From: Pannonibacter phragmitetus_B
GTDB lineage: Bacteria > Pseudomonadota > Alphaproteobacteria > Rhizobiales > Stappiaceae
Direction of reading: 5' to 3'
Length of the DNA stretch: 64,000 nt
Assembly (NCBI RefSeq): GCF_050510895.1
Contig: NZ_JBNINT010000001.1
Location: 3,534,001-3,598,000, forward strand
Position 1 is the stretch's first letter. Every line of letters starts with the position of its first letter. The translations under genes were made by a program, and so were the position numbers. The notes below the pieces were generated by a model. It searched no databases. It was not told where the DNA came from and worked only from the letters and a program-made list of their open reading frames with translations. Positions 8,207 through 17,871 of this stretch are shown in pieces.

Positions 8207-9772
8207 TTAGGACAAGCCCTTCTTTTCCCTGCGTCTTTGCACGGAAGAACCCAGGTTCATCGCCTCGCGGTATTTGGCCACAGTGCGGCGGGCGATGTCC
8301 ACGCCATCGTCCTTGAGGCGCTTCACGATGGTGTCGTCGGAAAGAATATCGTCCGGCGATTCGGCATCGATCATCTGTTTGATGCGGTGGCGCACAGCTT
8401 CGGCCGAATGGGCATCCCCCTTCCGTTGCCGAAATGGCGGAAGAGAAGAAGTACTTCAGCTCGAAGATGCCACGCGGTGTCGCCATGTACTTGTTGGACG
8501 TGACACGGCTGATGGTGGACTCATGCATGCCGATGGCATCGGCAATGGTCTTGAGGTTGAGCGGCCTCAGGTGCTCAATGCCGTAAGTCAGAAAACCGTC
8601 CTGCTGGCGCACGATCTCCGTTGCCACTTTCAAAATGGTCTTGGCACGCTGATCGAGGCTCTTCACCAGCCAGTTGGCGGTCTGCATGCAATCGGTCAGA
8701 TAGCTGCGCTCGGTCTCGTTGCGGGCATTGCGGGTGATGGAGGCGAAATAGGTCTGGTTGACCAGGACACGCGGCAAGGTGTCGGTGTTCAGTTCCACCG
8801 TCCAGCCCCGTCCGAGGCAGGGCGCACAAGCACGTCCGGCACCATGGGCTGCACGATAGAGGAGCCATAGGCCCGGCCGGGCCGCGGGTCCAGCGCCTTG
8901 ATCTCTGCGATCATGTCAGCAAGGTCTTCCTCATCCACCCCGCAGATGCGGCGCAGCGCCGGATAGTCATGCCGCGCCAGCAGCTCGATGTGAGCGATCA
9001 TGGCTTCCATTGCCGGATCGAAGCGGTTGCGCTCCTTCAACTGCAGGGCGAGGCACTCGGCCAGTGAGCGGGCAAAGACGCCGGAAGGCTCGAAACCCTG
9101 CATCACGGCAAGAACGGCCTCGATGCGCGCTGCCGGAATGCCGAGTTGCGCAGCGGTTTCCTCCAGATCGAGATGCAGATAGCCGTTCTCATCAAGGCTG
9201 TTGATCAGGTGCTGTCCGATGATCTTGTCGACTGGATCGGCGAAAGCCAGATGCATCTGATCCATCAGCACCTGAATGAGGGATTCTTCCTCCGCCACGA
9301 AGGCTTCGAGATTATAGTCCTCGGAGGAGGCCGAGCTGCTGGCCCGGTGGCTGTCGATACCCAGAAGCGAGGCCGGTTCCGGCGCTGCGGACACGCCGGG
9401 CTCATCTGGAAATACGTTGCCCAGATCGGTGTCCATCTGCGACGCGATGGCCTCGGCCTGCGGCTCAAGGTCGCTTTTCAGCCATTCGGAGGGAGCGCCG
9501 TCACTGCTGCTGAATTCGCCGCCGCCAGCCTCGAAATCATCGCCACCGGACGCATCATGGGCACCGTCATGATCGCCGCCCTGCCCGTCTGCCGCACCGG
9601 AGCCGTCGCCGTTTTCCGTGCGCTCCAGCAAGGGGTTACGCTCCAGCTCCGCCTCAACATAGGCAACCAGATCGAGATTGGACATTTGCAGCAGCTTGAT
9701 CGCCTGCATGAGCTGCGGCGTCATGATCAGCGACTGGCTTTGCCGCATCTCAAGCTTGGTCGAGATTGCCAT
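8207..9772 (-). CDS. rpoN: RNA polymerase sigma-54 factor RpoN, two frameshifts
   Basis: The N terminus, with LEMRQSQSLIMTPQLMQAIK, is the activator-interacting region I. An acidic linker follows (residues ~50-140), then the core-binding domain, and the C-terminal RpoN box ARRTVAKYRE is visible at about 8270. It directs RNA polymerase to -24/-12 promoters for nitrogen and other genes and needs an enhancer-binding ATPase. Two indels break the frame: a missing C in the run at 8806-8809 and a length error in the C run at 8416-8420. Reading through them gives ~521 residues with all domains. It lies in the conserved order after lptB. Confidence 0.93.
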
Positions 9773-9844
9773 GGGCGGGGGGCGTTTCCTATCCTGGTGC
9801 TTTTTGGTCCGTTTCTTGCTTATAACCCAGCACCAGCGCCCTGT

Positions 9845-10678
9845 TCAAAGCGTAAATTGCTCTCCGAGGTAAAGACGGCGCACATCCGGGTCCGCCACGA
9901 TGTCATGCGGCGCGCCCTCTGTCAGCACTTCTCCCGAGGCAATGATATAGGCACGGTCAATGAGGCCAAGCGTTTCACGGACATTATGGTCCGTAATCAG
10001 CACGCCGATGCCGCGCTGGGTGAGATGGCGCACCAGCTGCTGGATGTCGCCAACGGCGATGGGATCGATACCGGCGAAGGGCTCGTCCAGCAGCATGAAG
10101 GACGGGCGGGTTGCAAGCGCTCGGGCAATTTCCACGCGGCGGCGCTCGCCGCCAGACAGGGCGATGGAGGGAGATTTGCGCAGATGGGTAAGGCCGAATT
10201 CGGCCAGAAGCTCATCCAGGTCCGCTTCGCGCTGACGCTTGTCCGGCTCCACCACTTCCAGCACGGCGCGGATGTTGTCTTCCACGTTGAGGCCGCGGAA
10301 GATCGACGCTTCCTGAGGCAGATAGCCGATGCCGAGACGGGCGCGGCGGTACATGGGCAGGCTGGTGATATCAAAGCCGGACAGAGTGATCTGCCCCTGA
10401 TCCGGGCGAATGAGGCCCGTGATCATATAGAACGTTGTCGTCTTGCCCGCCCCGTTTGGCCCCAGCAGCCCGACGGACTCACCCGGATTGACCGTTAGCG
10501 ACACGTATTTGACCACCTGGCGCTTGCGGTAGCTTTTGCCGATGCCTTCGACCGTCAATGCGCCGCCGGCGTAGGCTTCGTCGGATTCGGGTCCGGCGGC
10601 GTCACGGCCGGAGAAGGGGAAGGGCAACCATTTCACGCGGGAAGCATCCTCACGGTAAGAGACAACTCTTGCACACAT
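9845..10678 (-). CDS. lptB: lipopolysaccharide export ABC ATPase LptB
   Basis: ATPase of the LptB2FGC complex that extracts LPS from the inner membrane. It shows Walker A GPNGAGKTT, a Q-loop (YLPQEASIFRGL), the signature LSGGERRRVEIARAL, Walker B MLLDEPFAGID and the switch His in ITDHNVRET. The LptB-typical wording EASIFRGLNVEDNI distinguishes it from amino-acid transport ATPases. It carries a ~40-residue N-terminal extension, usual in this class. It follows lptA by 45 bases and precedes rpoN, which is the widespread gene order in proteobacteria. Confidence 0.95.
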   Translation of the reverse strand: MCARVVSYREDASRVKWLPFPFSGRDAAGPESDEAYAGGALTVEGIGKSYRKRQVVKYVSLTVNPGESVGLLGPNGAGKTTTFYMITGLIRPDQGQITLSGFDITSLPMYRRARLGIGYLPQEASIFRGLNVEDNIRAVLEVVEPDKRQREADLDELLAEFGLTHLRKSPSIALSGGERRRVEIARALATRPSFMLLDEPFAGIDPIAVGDIQQLVRHLTQRGIGVLITDHNVRETLGLIDRAYIIASGEVLTEGAPHDIVADPDVRRLYLGEQFTL

Positions 10679-10723
10679 GCTGGGTCAGCCAGCCGCCGCT
10701 CTCCCTCACGGCGGATGACTTGA

Positions 10724-11269
10724 TCAGTTTCCTGCGGGCGGAGTGTTATTCAGGCTGTTGGGCTGAATGAGGACCTTCACACGGCCGGATTTGGGCGCTT
10801 CGAGATCCGCCTGACCGGTAGTGAGATTGACCGTCAGCTTGTTGCCGACAACCACGTTCGGCCCCTGGCTGAGCACGACCTCACGGCCGGTCATCACCAT
10901 CATGTTTGTGGCCATGTCGAAGTCGGCTTCATCCCCCGTTGCCGTCTGGTCTTTCGAGGTGATGAAAACACGGCCCGAAGCTTCGAGGCGGGAAATATCC
11001 TGCTGCGCCCCCTGGGTGGCCGAACCATCGTAGAAGACCTTCAGACGCTGGGTCTTCAGCGTGGTCTCACCCTGCACCACGACCACGTCGCCAGTGAAGG
11101 TTGCCACCTTGGAATTATCCTCGACCTGAAGCTCCTTGGCTTCGATCTGGATTGGCTTGTCGTTGTCCTGGCCGAAGCCCTGAAACGCATTGTTGAAGGT
11201 CTGGGCGGAGGCCCCGACGGGTACAATCGCCAATGCGGCGAGGGTCAGCAAAGTCCTGATACCCTTCAT
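10724..11269 (-). CDS. lptA: LPS transport periplasmic protein LptA
   Basis: A 181-residue secreted protein with a signal peptide (MKGIRTLLTLAALAIVPVGASA, cleavage after ASA) and the OstA-like beta-jellyroll core (KPIQIEAKELQVED, VATFTGDVVVVQGE). LptA polymerises into the bridge carrying LPS across the periplasm between LptC and LptD. Its start overlaps the stop of lptC (ATGA), so the two are co-translated. The C terminus is a short polar tail. No irregularities seen. Confidence 0.92.
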   Translation of the reverse strand: MKGIRTLLTLAALAIVPVGASAQTFNNAFQGFGQDNDKPIQIEAKELQVEDNSKVATFTGDVVVVQGETTLKTQRLKVFYDGSATQGAQQDISRLEASGRVFITSKDQTATGDEADFDMATNMMVMTGREVVLSQGPNVVVGNKLTVNLTTGQADLEAPKSGRVKVLIQPNSLNNTPPAGN

Positions 11270-11925
11270 TGCGGGTTCTCCGTTTTGTCGGCGCCGGGTC
11301 TAAGCACCATCTTGATACCATCAGTGAAACGGGCAATGCCATTTTCCTGATCATATGTGAAGCCATTGGCCTGAATATCGCCGCCTTTCGACTGCACCTG
11401 CATCGCCCTGTCGGTCACGACTGCACCCGTCTTCATGTCCACATCTACACGCTGGAACTCGATGGCGTATTTGCCGCTCCAGTTGATCCTGACATTTTCG
11501 AACAGCTGCAGCGTCTCGGCGCTGCTGTCATAGGTGCCCTTGTCGGACGTGATCTCCGCTTTTTCTTCCGGATTGGAGACGATTTCGGCCGTGATCATTT
11601 CCAGGTCAATGATGCGCGGATTGGTGAGGCGCTGAATGGCCCGCTCTGCCAACACCTTGTAGGTGCGTTCGCCGTCGTTGCCGGACAACTCCGGACGGTC
11701 CATGACCAGCCCGTCCGAGGTCAGCGTCACGTTGCCGATGCCAAGGCTGTTCAGAAGATTGAAGACGAAGATCAGCCCGCCCATGCCCAGCAGTACGACA
11801 AGCCCAAGCACAGGCAGCAGGATGCGAAGAGCACGCACGCGGCCTGAATGACGCCGCGCGTTCACGCGGGCCTTGTTGACCCGCCCATCTGCTGCATCCC
11901 CGGAGCGCTGTGTCGTCTGATCCAT
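11266..11925 (-). CDS. lptC: LPS export protein LptC
   Basis: A 219-residue bitopic inner-membrane protein: a basic cytosolic N terminus (NARRHSGRVRALR), one transmembrane helix (ILLPVLGLVVLLGMGGLIFVF is the core) and a periplasmic OstA-like domain with repeated beta-strand patterns (YDSSAETLQLFENVRINW). It hands LPS from LptBFG to LptA. I chose ATG 11925 because GGGAGAGAAG immediately precedes it; an upstream ATG at 11970 lacks a ribosome site. It overlaps lptA by 4 bases. The ~250 bases upstream, up to rnd, hold no gene; a small GC hairpin (CCGGC-TTGC-GCCGG) near 12005 is the only structure seen. Confidence 0.9.
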   Translation of the reverse strand: MDQTTQRSGDAADGRVNKARVNARRHSGRVRALRILLPVLGLVVLLGMGGLIFVFNLLNSLGIGNVTLTSDGLVMDRPELSGNDGERTYKVLAERAIQRLTNPRIIDLEMITAEIVSNPEEKAEITSDKGTYDSSAETLQLFENVRINWSGKYAIEFQRVDVDMKTGAVVTDRAMQVQSKGGDIQANGFTYDQENGIARFTDGIKMVLRPGADKTENPQ

Positions 11926-12178
11926 CTTCTCTCCCGGCCCACGGCCGCGCCAAATCATCATGCGAGTCACTCCCGCGAGGGGGTGTCACATTCACCTGAC
12001 GCCGGCTTGCGCCGGTTTCATGGCAGCACCCACAGGCTCACCGCACCGTGATCACGCACCTGCACGCCATGCGGGACCTGCGTCACCCAGCCATCCTGGA
12101 ATGTAACCGCATATGGGGTATGCGACGAACGTTAAAAAGATGCAACGCAGCACCAATCACCCGACTGGCAGCGTCTGT

Positions 12179-12798
12179 TCAGCTATGTGCAAAAATATCC
12201 TGCTCTTCCCAACCAAGCAGATCAAGGCGCGCACGGGTGGGAAGGAACTCGAAACAGGCCTGCGCGAAGCCGGTGCGCTCTTCCCGTTCAAGCATCTTCT
12301 GCAACTGCGCGCGCAGGGCATGAAGGTGCAGCACGTCAGATGCGGCATAAGCAAGCTGTGCGTCCGTCAGCGTTTCGGCGGCCCAATCAGAGCTTTGCTG
12401 CTGCTTTGACAGGTCCACGCCCACCAGTTCACGGGTGATGTCCTTCAGGCCATGACGGTCTGTATAGGTGCGCACCAGCTTGGAGGCGATCTTGGTGCAC
12501 CAGACCGGCGAGACGGTGATGCCGAGATACTGGTAGAGCACCGCCAGATCAAAGCGGGCGAAGTGGAAGATCTTCACCTTTGCCGGGTCGGTGAACAGAC
12601 GGGCGAGGTTCGGAGCCGACTTCTGGCCACGGGCGATCTGCACCACATCTGCCGTGCCATCGCCGGGCGACAGCTGCACCACGCACAGCCGGTCACGGTG
12701 CGGGTTGAGGCCCAGGGTTTCCGTGTCCACTGCGACAGCCTCCACCCCTCGTAGTGGGAAAGGTCCGGCAGGTCGTTCTTGTGGTAACGGATGGTCAT
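12179..12798 (-). CDS. rnd: ribonuclease D-type 3'-5' exonuclease, frameshifted
   Basis: The DEDDy exonuclease motifs are visible: VAVDTETLGL (Asp and Glu of motif I), HFARFDLAVLYQYLG (motif II) and YAASDVLHLHALR (motif III with Tyr and Asp). It has no HRDC domain, giving ~206 residues, typical of the short alphaproteobacterial form. The start MTIRYHKNDLPDLSHYEG is in another frame; a missing C in the run at 12745-12748 separates it from GVEAVAVDTET. The protein would trim tRNA 3' ends and small RNAs. It lies upstream of the lpt operon in the usual order. Confidence 0.88.
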
Positions 12799-12947
12799 GG
12801 GCTGAAATCCTGAAGTTGCGTCGGGTTCTTTCACCACATTCCCTTGAAGCGGGCAAGATCCGGCATCGTATCAAGGAACGTCAGAAAGCGAAAAGGCCCG
12901 CTTTCGCGGACCTTTTCGATCTGGACCTTGGTAGTGATCCAGAAATT

Positions 12948-13033
<86 letters not shown>

Positions 13034-13206
13034 TGTGAGGAGGGCTTTTAGGGGGCTTCCGGAGCTTGTCAATCGTCCTTTTGAGAGAAAAATGCATTTG
13101 CACACATGCCGCCTTCACAGGCGCAGAGCAAAGGGCTAAGAACCCTAGGTGCGCCGCCATCCGGGCGGCCCATTGCTTCAAGTGACGCGACAAGGAGCCG
13201 GCCGCT

Positions 13207-14179
13207 ATGCATTCGGCGCTCAATGGAAAACTCGTTACCGTCTTCGGTGCTTCCGGCTTTCTCGGCCGCCATGTGGTGCTTGCACTGGCACGCCGCGGTT
13301 ACCGGATTCGTGCGGCTGTGCGCCGTCCGGATCTGGCCGAGCACCTGCAGCCGCTGGGCGGCGTTGGCCAAATCATGCCGGTTCAGGCGAACCTGCGTTA
13401 CCGCTGGTCTGTAGACCGCGCCGTCGAGGGGCGGATGCGGTCGTCAATCTGGTGGGGATTCTCCATCAGTCTGGCCGTCAGAGCTTTGATGCCGTGCAGG
13501 GCTTCGGTCCGCGCGCCATTGCGGAAGCAGCCCGCGCTGCGGGACTGAACAGCATTGTCCACGTCTCGGCCATCGGCGCTGATGCGGCATCACCTGCCGC
13601 ATATGCCCGCTCAAAGGCAGCGGGTGAGGCTGGCGTTCTGGAGACGCTGCCGGACAGCGTCATCCTCCGCCCGTCCATCGTGTTCGGTCCGGAAGATGAC
13701 TTCTTCAACCGCTTCGCCGCCATGGCACGCATGTCCCCGGTTCTGCCGCTCGTCGGCGGCGGGGCAACGAAGTTCCAGCCGGTCTATGTGGGCGATGTTG
13801 CAGCTGCGGTTGCCAAGGCTGTGGACGGCGGCTGCAAGCCGGGCGCTGTCTATGAGCTGGGCGGCCCGGAAGTGAAGAGCTTCAAGGAATGCCTTGAGCT
13901 GATGCTGGAGATCACCCGCCGCAAGCGGCTGCTGCTGCCGCTCCCCTTGGCGTGGCCGAAATGCAGGCACGCGTCCTTCAGCTGCTGCCCAAGCCGCTGC
14001 TGACCGTGGACCAGGTGAAGATGCTGCGTGTGGACAACGTTGTTTCGGCTGCCGCCGAATCGGAAGGCCGCACGCTGGCCGGACTCGGTGTCAATCCGTC
14101 CTCGCTGGCAGCCATTCTGCCGTCCTATCTGACCCGCTTCCGCGAGCACGGTCAGTATGATGCCCACCGCGTGGCCTGA
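13207..14179 (+). CDS. NDUFA9-like complex I accessory NAD(P)-binding protein, two frameshifts
   Basis: Atypical short-chain dehydrogenase/reductase of the NDUFA9/39-kDa type: VTVFGASGFLGRHVVLAL binds the dinucleotide, and LNSIVHVSAIGADAASPAAYARSK and RPSIVFGPEDDFFNRFAAMA follow the family pattern. In alphaproteobacteria and mitochondria this subunit stabilises respiratory complex I. Two missing bases, in the G run at 13428-13431 and the C run at 13943-13946, split it into three frames; read through, it is ~324 residues. The C-terminal end runs into the hairpin repeats, whose first unit contains the stop codon. Start ATG 13207 follows GGAGCCGG. Confidence 0.88.
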
Positions 14180-14256
14180 AGGGCCACGCAAATTAAGGCT
14201 CTGGGTGGCCTGAAAGGCCACGCAAAGAGGGCATCCGGGCCAGAGAGGCCGCGCAA
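14171..14256 (+). repeat. three tandem 21-nt hairpin units at a gene end
   Basis: Units at 14171, 14205 and 14236: GTGGCC-TGAAG-GGCCAC-GCAA, GTGGCC-TGAAA-GGCCAC-GCAA, and a degenerate third, GGCC-AGAGA-GGCC-GCGCAA. Units 1 and 2 differ by one base in the loop. The first carries the TGA stop of the NDUFA9-like gene in its loop. They precede a stronger hairpin at 14272. Role unknown: possibly mRNA 3'-end protection or a protein-binding array. Confidence 0.75.
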
Positions 14257-14271
14257 CAAGGTTGAGTTTTG

Positions 14272-14300
14272 CAGGGGCGTCATCTGACGCCCCTGTCCTT
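14272..14300. terminator. GC hairpin, probable terminator of the NDUFA9-like gene
   Basis: CAGGGGCGTCA-TC-TGACGCCCCTG is a perfect inverted repeat followed on the plus strand by TCCTTTTG. Its T tract is short, so intrinsic termination may be partial. It lies between the convergent NDUFA9-like and DUF1127 genes and supplies the DUF1127 stop if the proposed frame correction is right. Confidence 0.55.
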
Positions 14301-14509
14301 TTGGGCCGCGGCTCGATCCAGTGACCCGATGATGTGAGCCCCACATCCTTGAGCAGCCTCTCGTCCAGATGGGCGATGTTGCGGCGGCGGCGGCGGCGCA
14401 GACGCTCCTCATGCAACCAGCTGCCAATGTGCCCAAGAAGCCCTGCCAGAAATGGCAGAAACCCTGACTCTACCGGTGCCTTGCGGTCTGATGTGCCGTT
14501 CCCATTCAT
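14280..14509 (-). CDS. DUF1127 small protein, probable indel near its end
   Basis: Starts MNGNGTSDRKAPVESG behind AGGAGG (12 bases). The diagnostic DUF1127 core, RRRRNIAHLDERLLKDVGLT, lies at about residues 40-60 after an arginine run. Small arginine-rich DUF1127 proteins in alphaproteobacteria act in phosphate, carbon or small-RNA-linked regulation. As written the frame runs on antisense into the neighbouring gene, which is implausible; one extra A in AAAA near 14303 gives PRPKKDRGVR and a stop at 14280, about 76 residues, the normal size. The end is therefore provisional. Confidence 0.7.
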
Positions 14510-14650
14510 GATCCTGCCTCCTTTCAAGCCCCTCCTGCGGGGCCAGTGAAAGCAAGGATGCCAGCCCAAACCTGACAGCTGCGAGTCAGGTTTGATCCTG
14601 TTATGTTCTCATTCTGATTCTTTTTGTTTTCTGAGAACCGGCAGGCTGAC

Positions 14651-15654
14651 ATGAACCCGATTGAACGTGCCCTGGGCATCCTGTTGCTGCTTGGCAGCGG
14701 AAAGCTGGTGACGGCCACAGCCCTGTCGGAGCGCTTCCAGGTGTCTTTGCGCACCATCTACCGGGATGTGGACCGGCTGGTCGCGCTTGGCGTACCGGTG
14801 GAAGCAGAGCGCGGCGCGGAGGGCGGGTACCGCCTTGCAAAAGGGTATATACAGCCGCCGGTCGCCCTGACGCGCCGCGAGACGGCGGCGCTGCTCATCG
14901 TGCTGTCGGTGGCACGCGGCCTGCGCACCACGCCGCTGGCCGCCGATCTTGAAACGGCGGAGCGCAAGCTCGTCGCCTCCCTGCCCCGGCCGGCGCAGGA
15001 CCTGCTGGCAAACGGCGAACGAGATCGTCGGAGTCGAGCCGCTGCCTGCGGACATCTTCCATGATCTCGCCATCCATCGAGCCCAATACGGGCTGGCAGG
15101 AGGCGCTGGACCGGTTCATGGAAGGGCTTCTGGAGGGGCGGCGTGTGCGCTTCGAGCACAACAATCCGAGCCGGACGGAACCCCGTGCCCATGAGGTGGA
15201 GCCGCTGGGTGTCATCTTCGACCGGGATCTGTGGTATCTGGCGGGGCGCTCCGTCGAGGCGGATGACCTCAGGATCTACCGGGCAGACCGGATCTTCAAC
15301 ATAGAGGTGAGCGGCCTGCGTTTCCGTCCGCCGAAAGAGTTTTCAGTGCAAGCCCTGCTGAACGGTGCCTGGTTGTCACGCGCAATGCGCCGCTGGCAGT
15401 CGGAGGACCCGACCGGCATCATTCTGGTAACCGCCGAACAGGCCCGCACGCTGGCCCGGGACTGGTATTACCGGCATGCGGCGTTTTCTCCAGCGGGAAA
15501 CGGAAAGGTGCGAATCACCGTTACCGACATATCAAAGGAGCGCCTGTTTCCTTTGCTGCGCTGGCTGGGCCCGGGCGCCGAGCTCATCGAGCCCAGCGCC
15601 CTCCGGCCTCTCTTCGCGGCGGAACTCGCCGCGATGTCCGCGGCCCATCAGTGA
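14651..15654 (+). CDS. YafY-family HTH/WYL transcriptional regulator, two frameshifts
   Basis: N-terminal DeoR-like helix-turn-helix (LSERFQVSLRTIYRDVDRL, residues ~25-43) followed by a wing (GAEGGYRLAKGY) and the WYL-type ligand domain (residues ~140-300; DLWYLAGRSVEADDLRIYRA). Such proteins sense a small ligand or nucleic acid and control nearby genes. The frame changes near 15018 and again near 15060-15090; joined, it is ~333 residues, normal for the family. Start ATG 14651 has a weak GGCAGG site. Its targets are not evident; the nearest genes are a LuxR-type protein and DUF1127. Confidence 0.8.
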
Positions 15655-15698
15655 TGAGCGGCGGCTTCCTCCCAGAAGCTGTTTGCCTGCCGGGCTTG

Positions 15699-15992
15699 TT
15701 AGCAGCCGCCCTCGGCGCGAATCAGCATTGCCACCGCGTGAATGCGGTTCTTGGCGCGCATGCGGCGCACGGCAGCGGCAATGTGGGTCTTCACTGTGGC
15801 GACGCTGATGTCGAGGCGGTGGGCGATCTGCTTGTTGATCAGACCATCCGCCAGCATGCGCATCACATCCTTCTGACGCTCGGTGAGCAGAGCCACCCGC
15901 TCCTGCGAAACCGTCAACCCGGCGACTGGCTTCGGCATCACCGGATGCAGTTCAACCGGATGGTGCCAGCTCTCCACGACTTGATCCAGCAT
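15699..15992 (-). CDS. stand-alone LuxR-type HTH protein
   Basis: A 97-residue protein ending in a LuxR/FixJ helix-turn-helix: LTERQKDVMRMLADGLINKQIAHRL, then ISVATVKTHIAAAVRRM. There is no receiver or autoinducer-binding domain; the ~35-residue N-terminal part is not recognisable. It starts at ATG 15992 behind AAAGGGAG and I see no receiver domain in the adjacent upstream sequence, so it is not an obvious truncation product. It is divergent from the ScfR-like gene, so cross-regulation is possible. DNA binding is well supported; the signal is unknown. Confidence 0.8.
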   Translation of the reverse strand: MLDQVVESWHHPVELHPVMPKPVAGLTVSQERVALLTERQKDVMRMLADGLINKQIAHRLDISVATVKTHIAAAVRRMRAKNRIHAVAMLIRAEGGC

Positions 15993-16154
15993 GTGCGCTC
16001 CCTTTCGTTTCAGGCCCGTCCGGCGGCGCCTCTCGCGCAGCCACCTCCTCCCGGACCTTTTTGATGAAATGGACCATAGCCATTTAGCGGGCCTTCTGCG
16101 ATATGCAAAAGTGTGTCATGTTAAACTGTAAAATCTTCGCAATTTGAGAAACCG

Positions 16155-17591
16155 ATGGCCAGAAAGCTTTTTGCCGGACATGTGCTGCGCAAGCTGCGCG
16201 AACGGGCAGGCCTGACGCAGGTGGCTTTTGCCAGCCGGCTTGACCTGTCGCCCTCTTACGTGAACCAGCTGGAGAGCAACATCCGGCCGGTCTCCGCCTC
16301 GGTGCTGATCGCCGTCAGCCGCGAGTTCGGGGCCGACCTTGCCAGTTTCGAGGCGAGCGACCTTGACCGGCTTGTGGCCGACCTTGGCGAGGCGCTGGCG
16401 GACACACGCTTCCATGACGGCAGCGTTGGACTGCAGGACCTGAAGAGCGTTGCCACGCATACGCCGGACTTTGCCCGCGCCTTTCTGGATCTCTACGGAA
16501 CCTTGCGGCGCATGAGCGAGCAGCAGGCTTCGCTGGATGATGCCATTGACGCCCATGGAGAAGGCAGCGGCCGCGGCCCGCGCATGACGCCGCCCTATGA
16601 TCAAGTGCGCGACCACTTTCATTACATCGACAACTACGTCGATGCGCTGGATGTGAGCGCCGAGGAGCTCGCCAGCAAACTCGGACTTGCCTGGACACCG
16701 GACCGTTTTGGCCGGCTCAGCGCATGGCTGCGGGACACTCACGGCGTACGGGTGGACGTCACCGAACGGCAGGCAGAAGATGGCGCTATCGTCGCGTTCG
16801 ACGCCCGCGCAAAGCTGGTCACGCTCGACCGGGGCCTGCCGCGTCCGGCTATGGAGTTTCAGCTCGCCTGCATCCTCGCGGATCTGACGGCGGAAAAGCT
16901 CATTTCCAGCCATGTCGAGAAGGCGGGTTTTTCCACGCTGGCGGCACGGGAGATCTGCCGCCTTGCCTTGCGCAACTATTTCGCAGGCGCCCTGCTCCTG
17001 CCATATGGCGCCTTCCTGTCCCTCGCCAAATCCTACCGGCATGATCTTGACCGGCTGATGGTGACGACGGGTGCAAGCCTTGAGCAGATTTGCCACCGGC
17101 TATCCAGCCTTCAGCGGTCAGGCGAAAAGGGCGTGCCCTTCTATTTCCTGAAGGTGGACAGAGCGGGCAATGTTATCAAGCGGCACAGCGCCACACGGTT
17201 CCAGTTCGCCCGTTACGGCGGCTCATGCCCGGTGTGGAACGTGCATGAGGCGTTTGAACTGAATGAGAACCGCGTGTCGGCTCAGGTGGGCGAGATGCCG
17301 GATGGCACGCAGTATCTCTGCCTTGCCCGCAGCATCTCCAAACCCGCCACCCGCTTCGGCGAACGCGAGCGGCGCTATGCACTTGGTCTCGGCTGCGAGC
17401 TGAAATATGCGGACATGCTGGTCTATGGCGACGAACTGGGCCTGACGGACCGGGTCAACCCTGCCCGCATCGGCATCAACTGCCGCATCTGCCCGCGGGC
17501 CAGCTGCCCGGAACGGGCCTTCCCCGCCCTCGACAAGGAAATCCAGGTGGAACGCAACTCCCGCGGCATCGTACCGTTTTCATTGCGGTGA
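16155..17591 (+). CDS. ScfR-type short-chain fatty acyl-CoA regulator
   Basis: A 478-residue regulator: Cro/CI helix-turn-helix at residues ~8-60 (LRERAGLTQVAFASRLDLSP), an IrrE/ImmA-like middle domain without an HExxH zinc site, and a C-terminal DUF2083 domain with the conserved NCRICPRASCPERA cysteine cluster. Members such as RamB, PrpR/MccR and PccR control glyoxylate, methylcitrate or propionyl-CoA pathways by sensing acyl-CoAs. No such pathway genes are adjacent, so the target is probably distant. Intact; start ATG chosen by the family's MARKLFAGHVLRKLR-like N terminus. Confidence 0.88.
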   Translation: MARKLFAGHVLRKLRERAGLTQVAFASRLDLSPSYVNQLESNIRPVSASVLIAVSREFGADLASFEASDLDRLVADLGEALADTRFHDGSVGLQDLKSVATHTPDFARAFLDLYGTLRRMSEQQASLDDAIDAHGEGSGRGPRMTPPYDQVRDHFHYIDNYVDALDVSAEELASKLGLAWTPDRFGRLSAWLRDTHGVRVDVTERQAEDGAIVAFDARAKLVTLDRGLPRPAMEFQLACILADLTAEKLISSHVEKAGFSTLAAREICRLALRNYFAGALLLPYGAFLSLAKSYRHDLDRLMVTTGASLEQICHRLSSLQRSGEKGVPFYFLKVDRAGNVIKRHSATRFQFARYGGSCPVWNVHEAFELNENRVSAQVGEMPDGTQYLCLARSISKPATRFGERERRYALGLGCELKYADMLVYGDELGLTDRVNPARIGINCRICPRASCPERAFPALDKEIQVERNSRGIVPFSLR

Positions 17592-17651
17592 GCGGAAGGA
17601 TAGGTGAAAGGCCGGTACTGTGGAGCACACACTGGCAACAGGCACTGGGTC

Positions 17652-17816
17652 ACCCCGGCCAAGCGGAGCGCGAGCCGGGGTCTACTCGTTTGCAGAGAGC
17701 TTCCGTTGCCTCAAGCCGCAGTGCAGAGCGAACTTAAGTTAGCCCCTGCGCCGCGCTTCAGTTTCACCGCTCTGGAAGCGAGTGGCCCCCGGATCCCGCT
17801 CCGCTGCGTCCGGGGC
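17652..17816. repeat. two GC palindromes in an otherwise empty 280-base gap
   Basis: The gap between the ScfR-like gene and the GntR gene holds two inverted repeats: ACCCCGGC-N14-GCCGGGGT (17652-17681) and GCCCCCGGA...TCCGGGGC (17785-17816). Both contain the same loop theme, CGGAGCG or its complement CGCTCCG. They look like a degraded pair of a dispersed palindromic repeat of the type common in alphaproteobacterial intergenic DNA. No coding potential is seen in the gap. Confidence 0.5.
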
Positions 17817-17871
17817 GACGCCGAGTCTGTGGCGAGGCAATTCCGTCTCATCCCCCTGAAACCGCTTCTCC

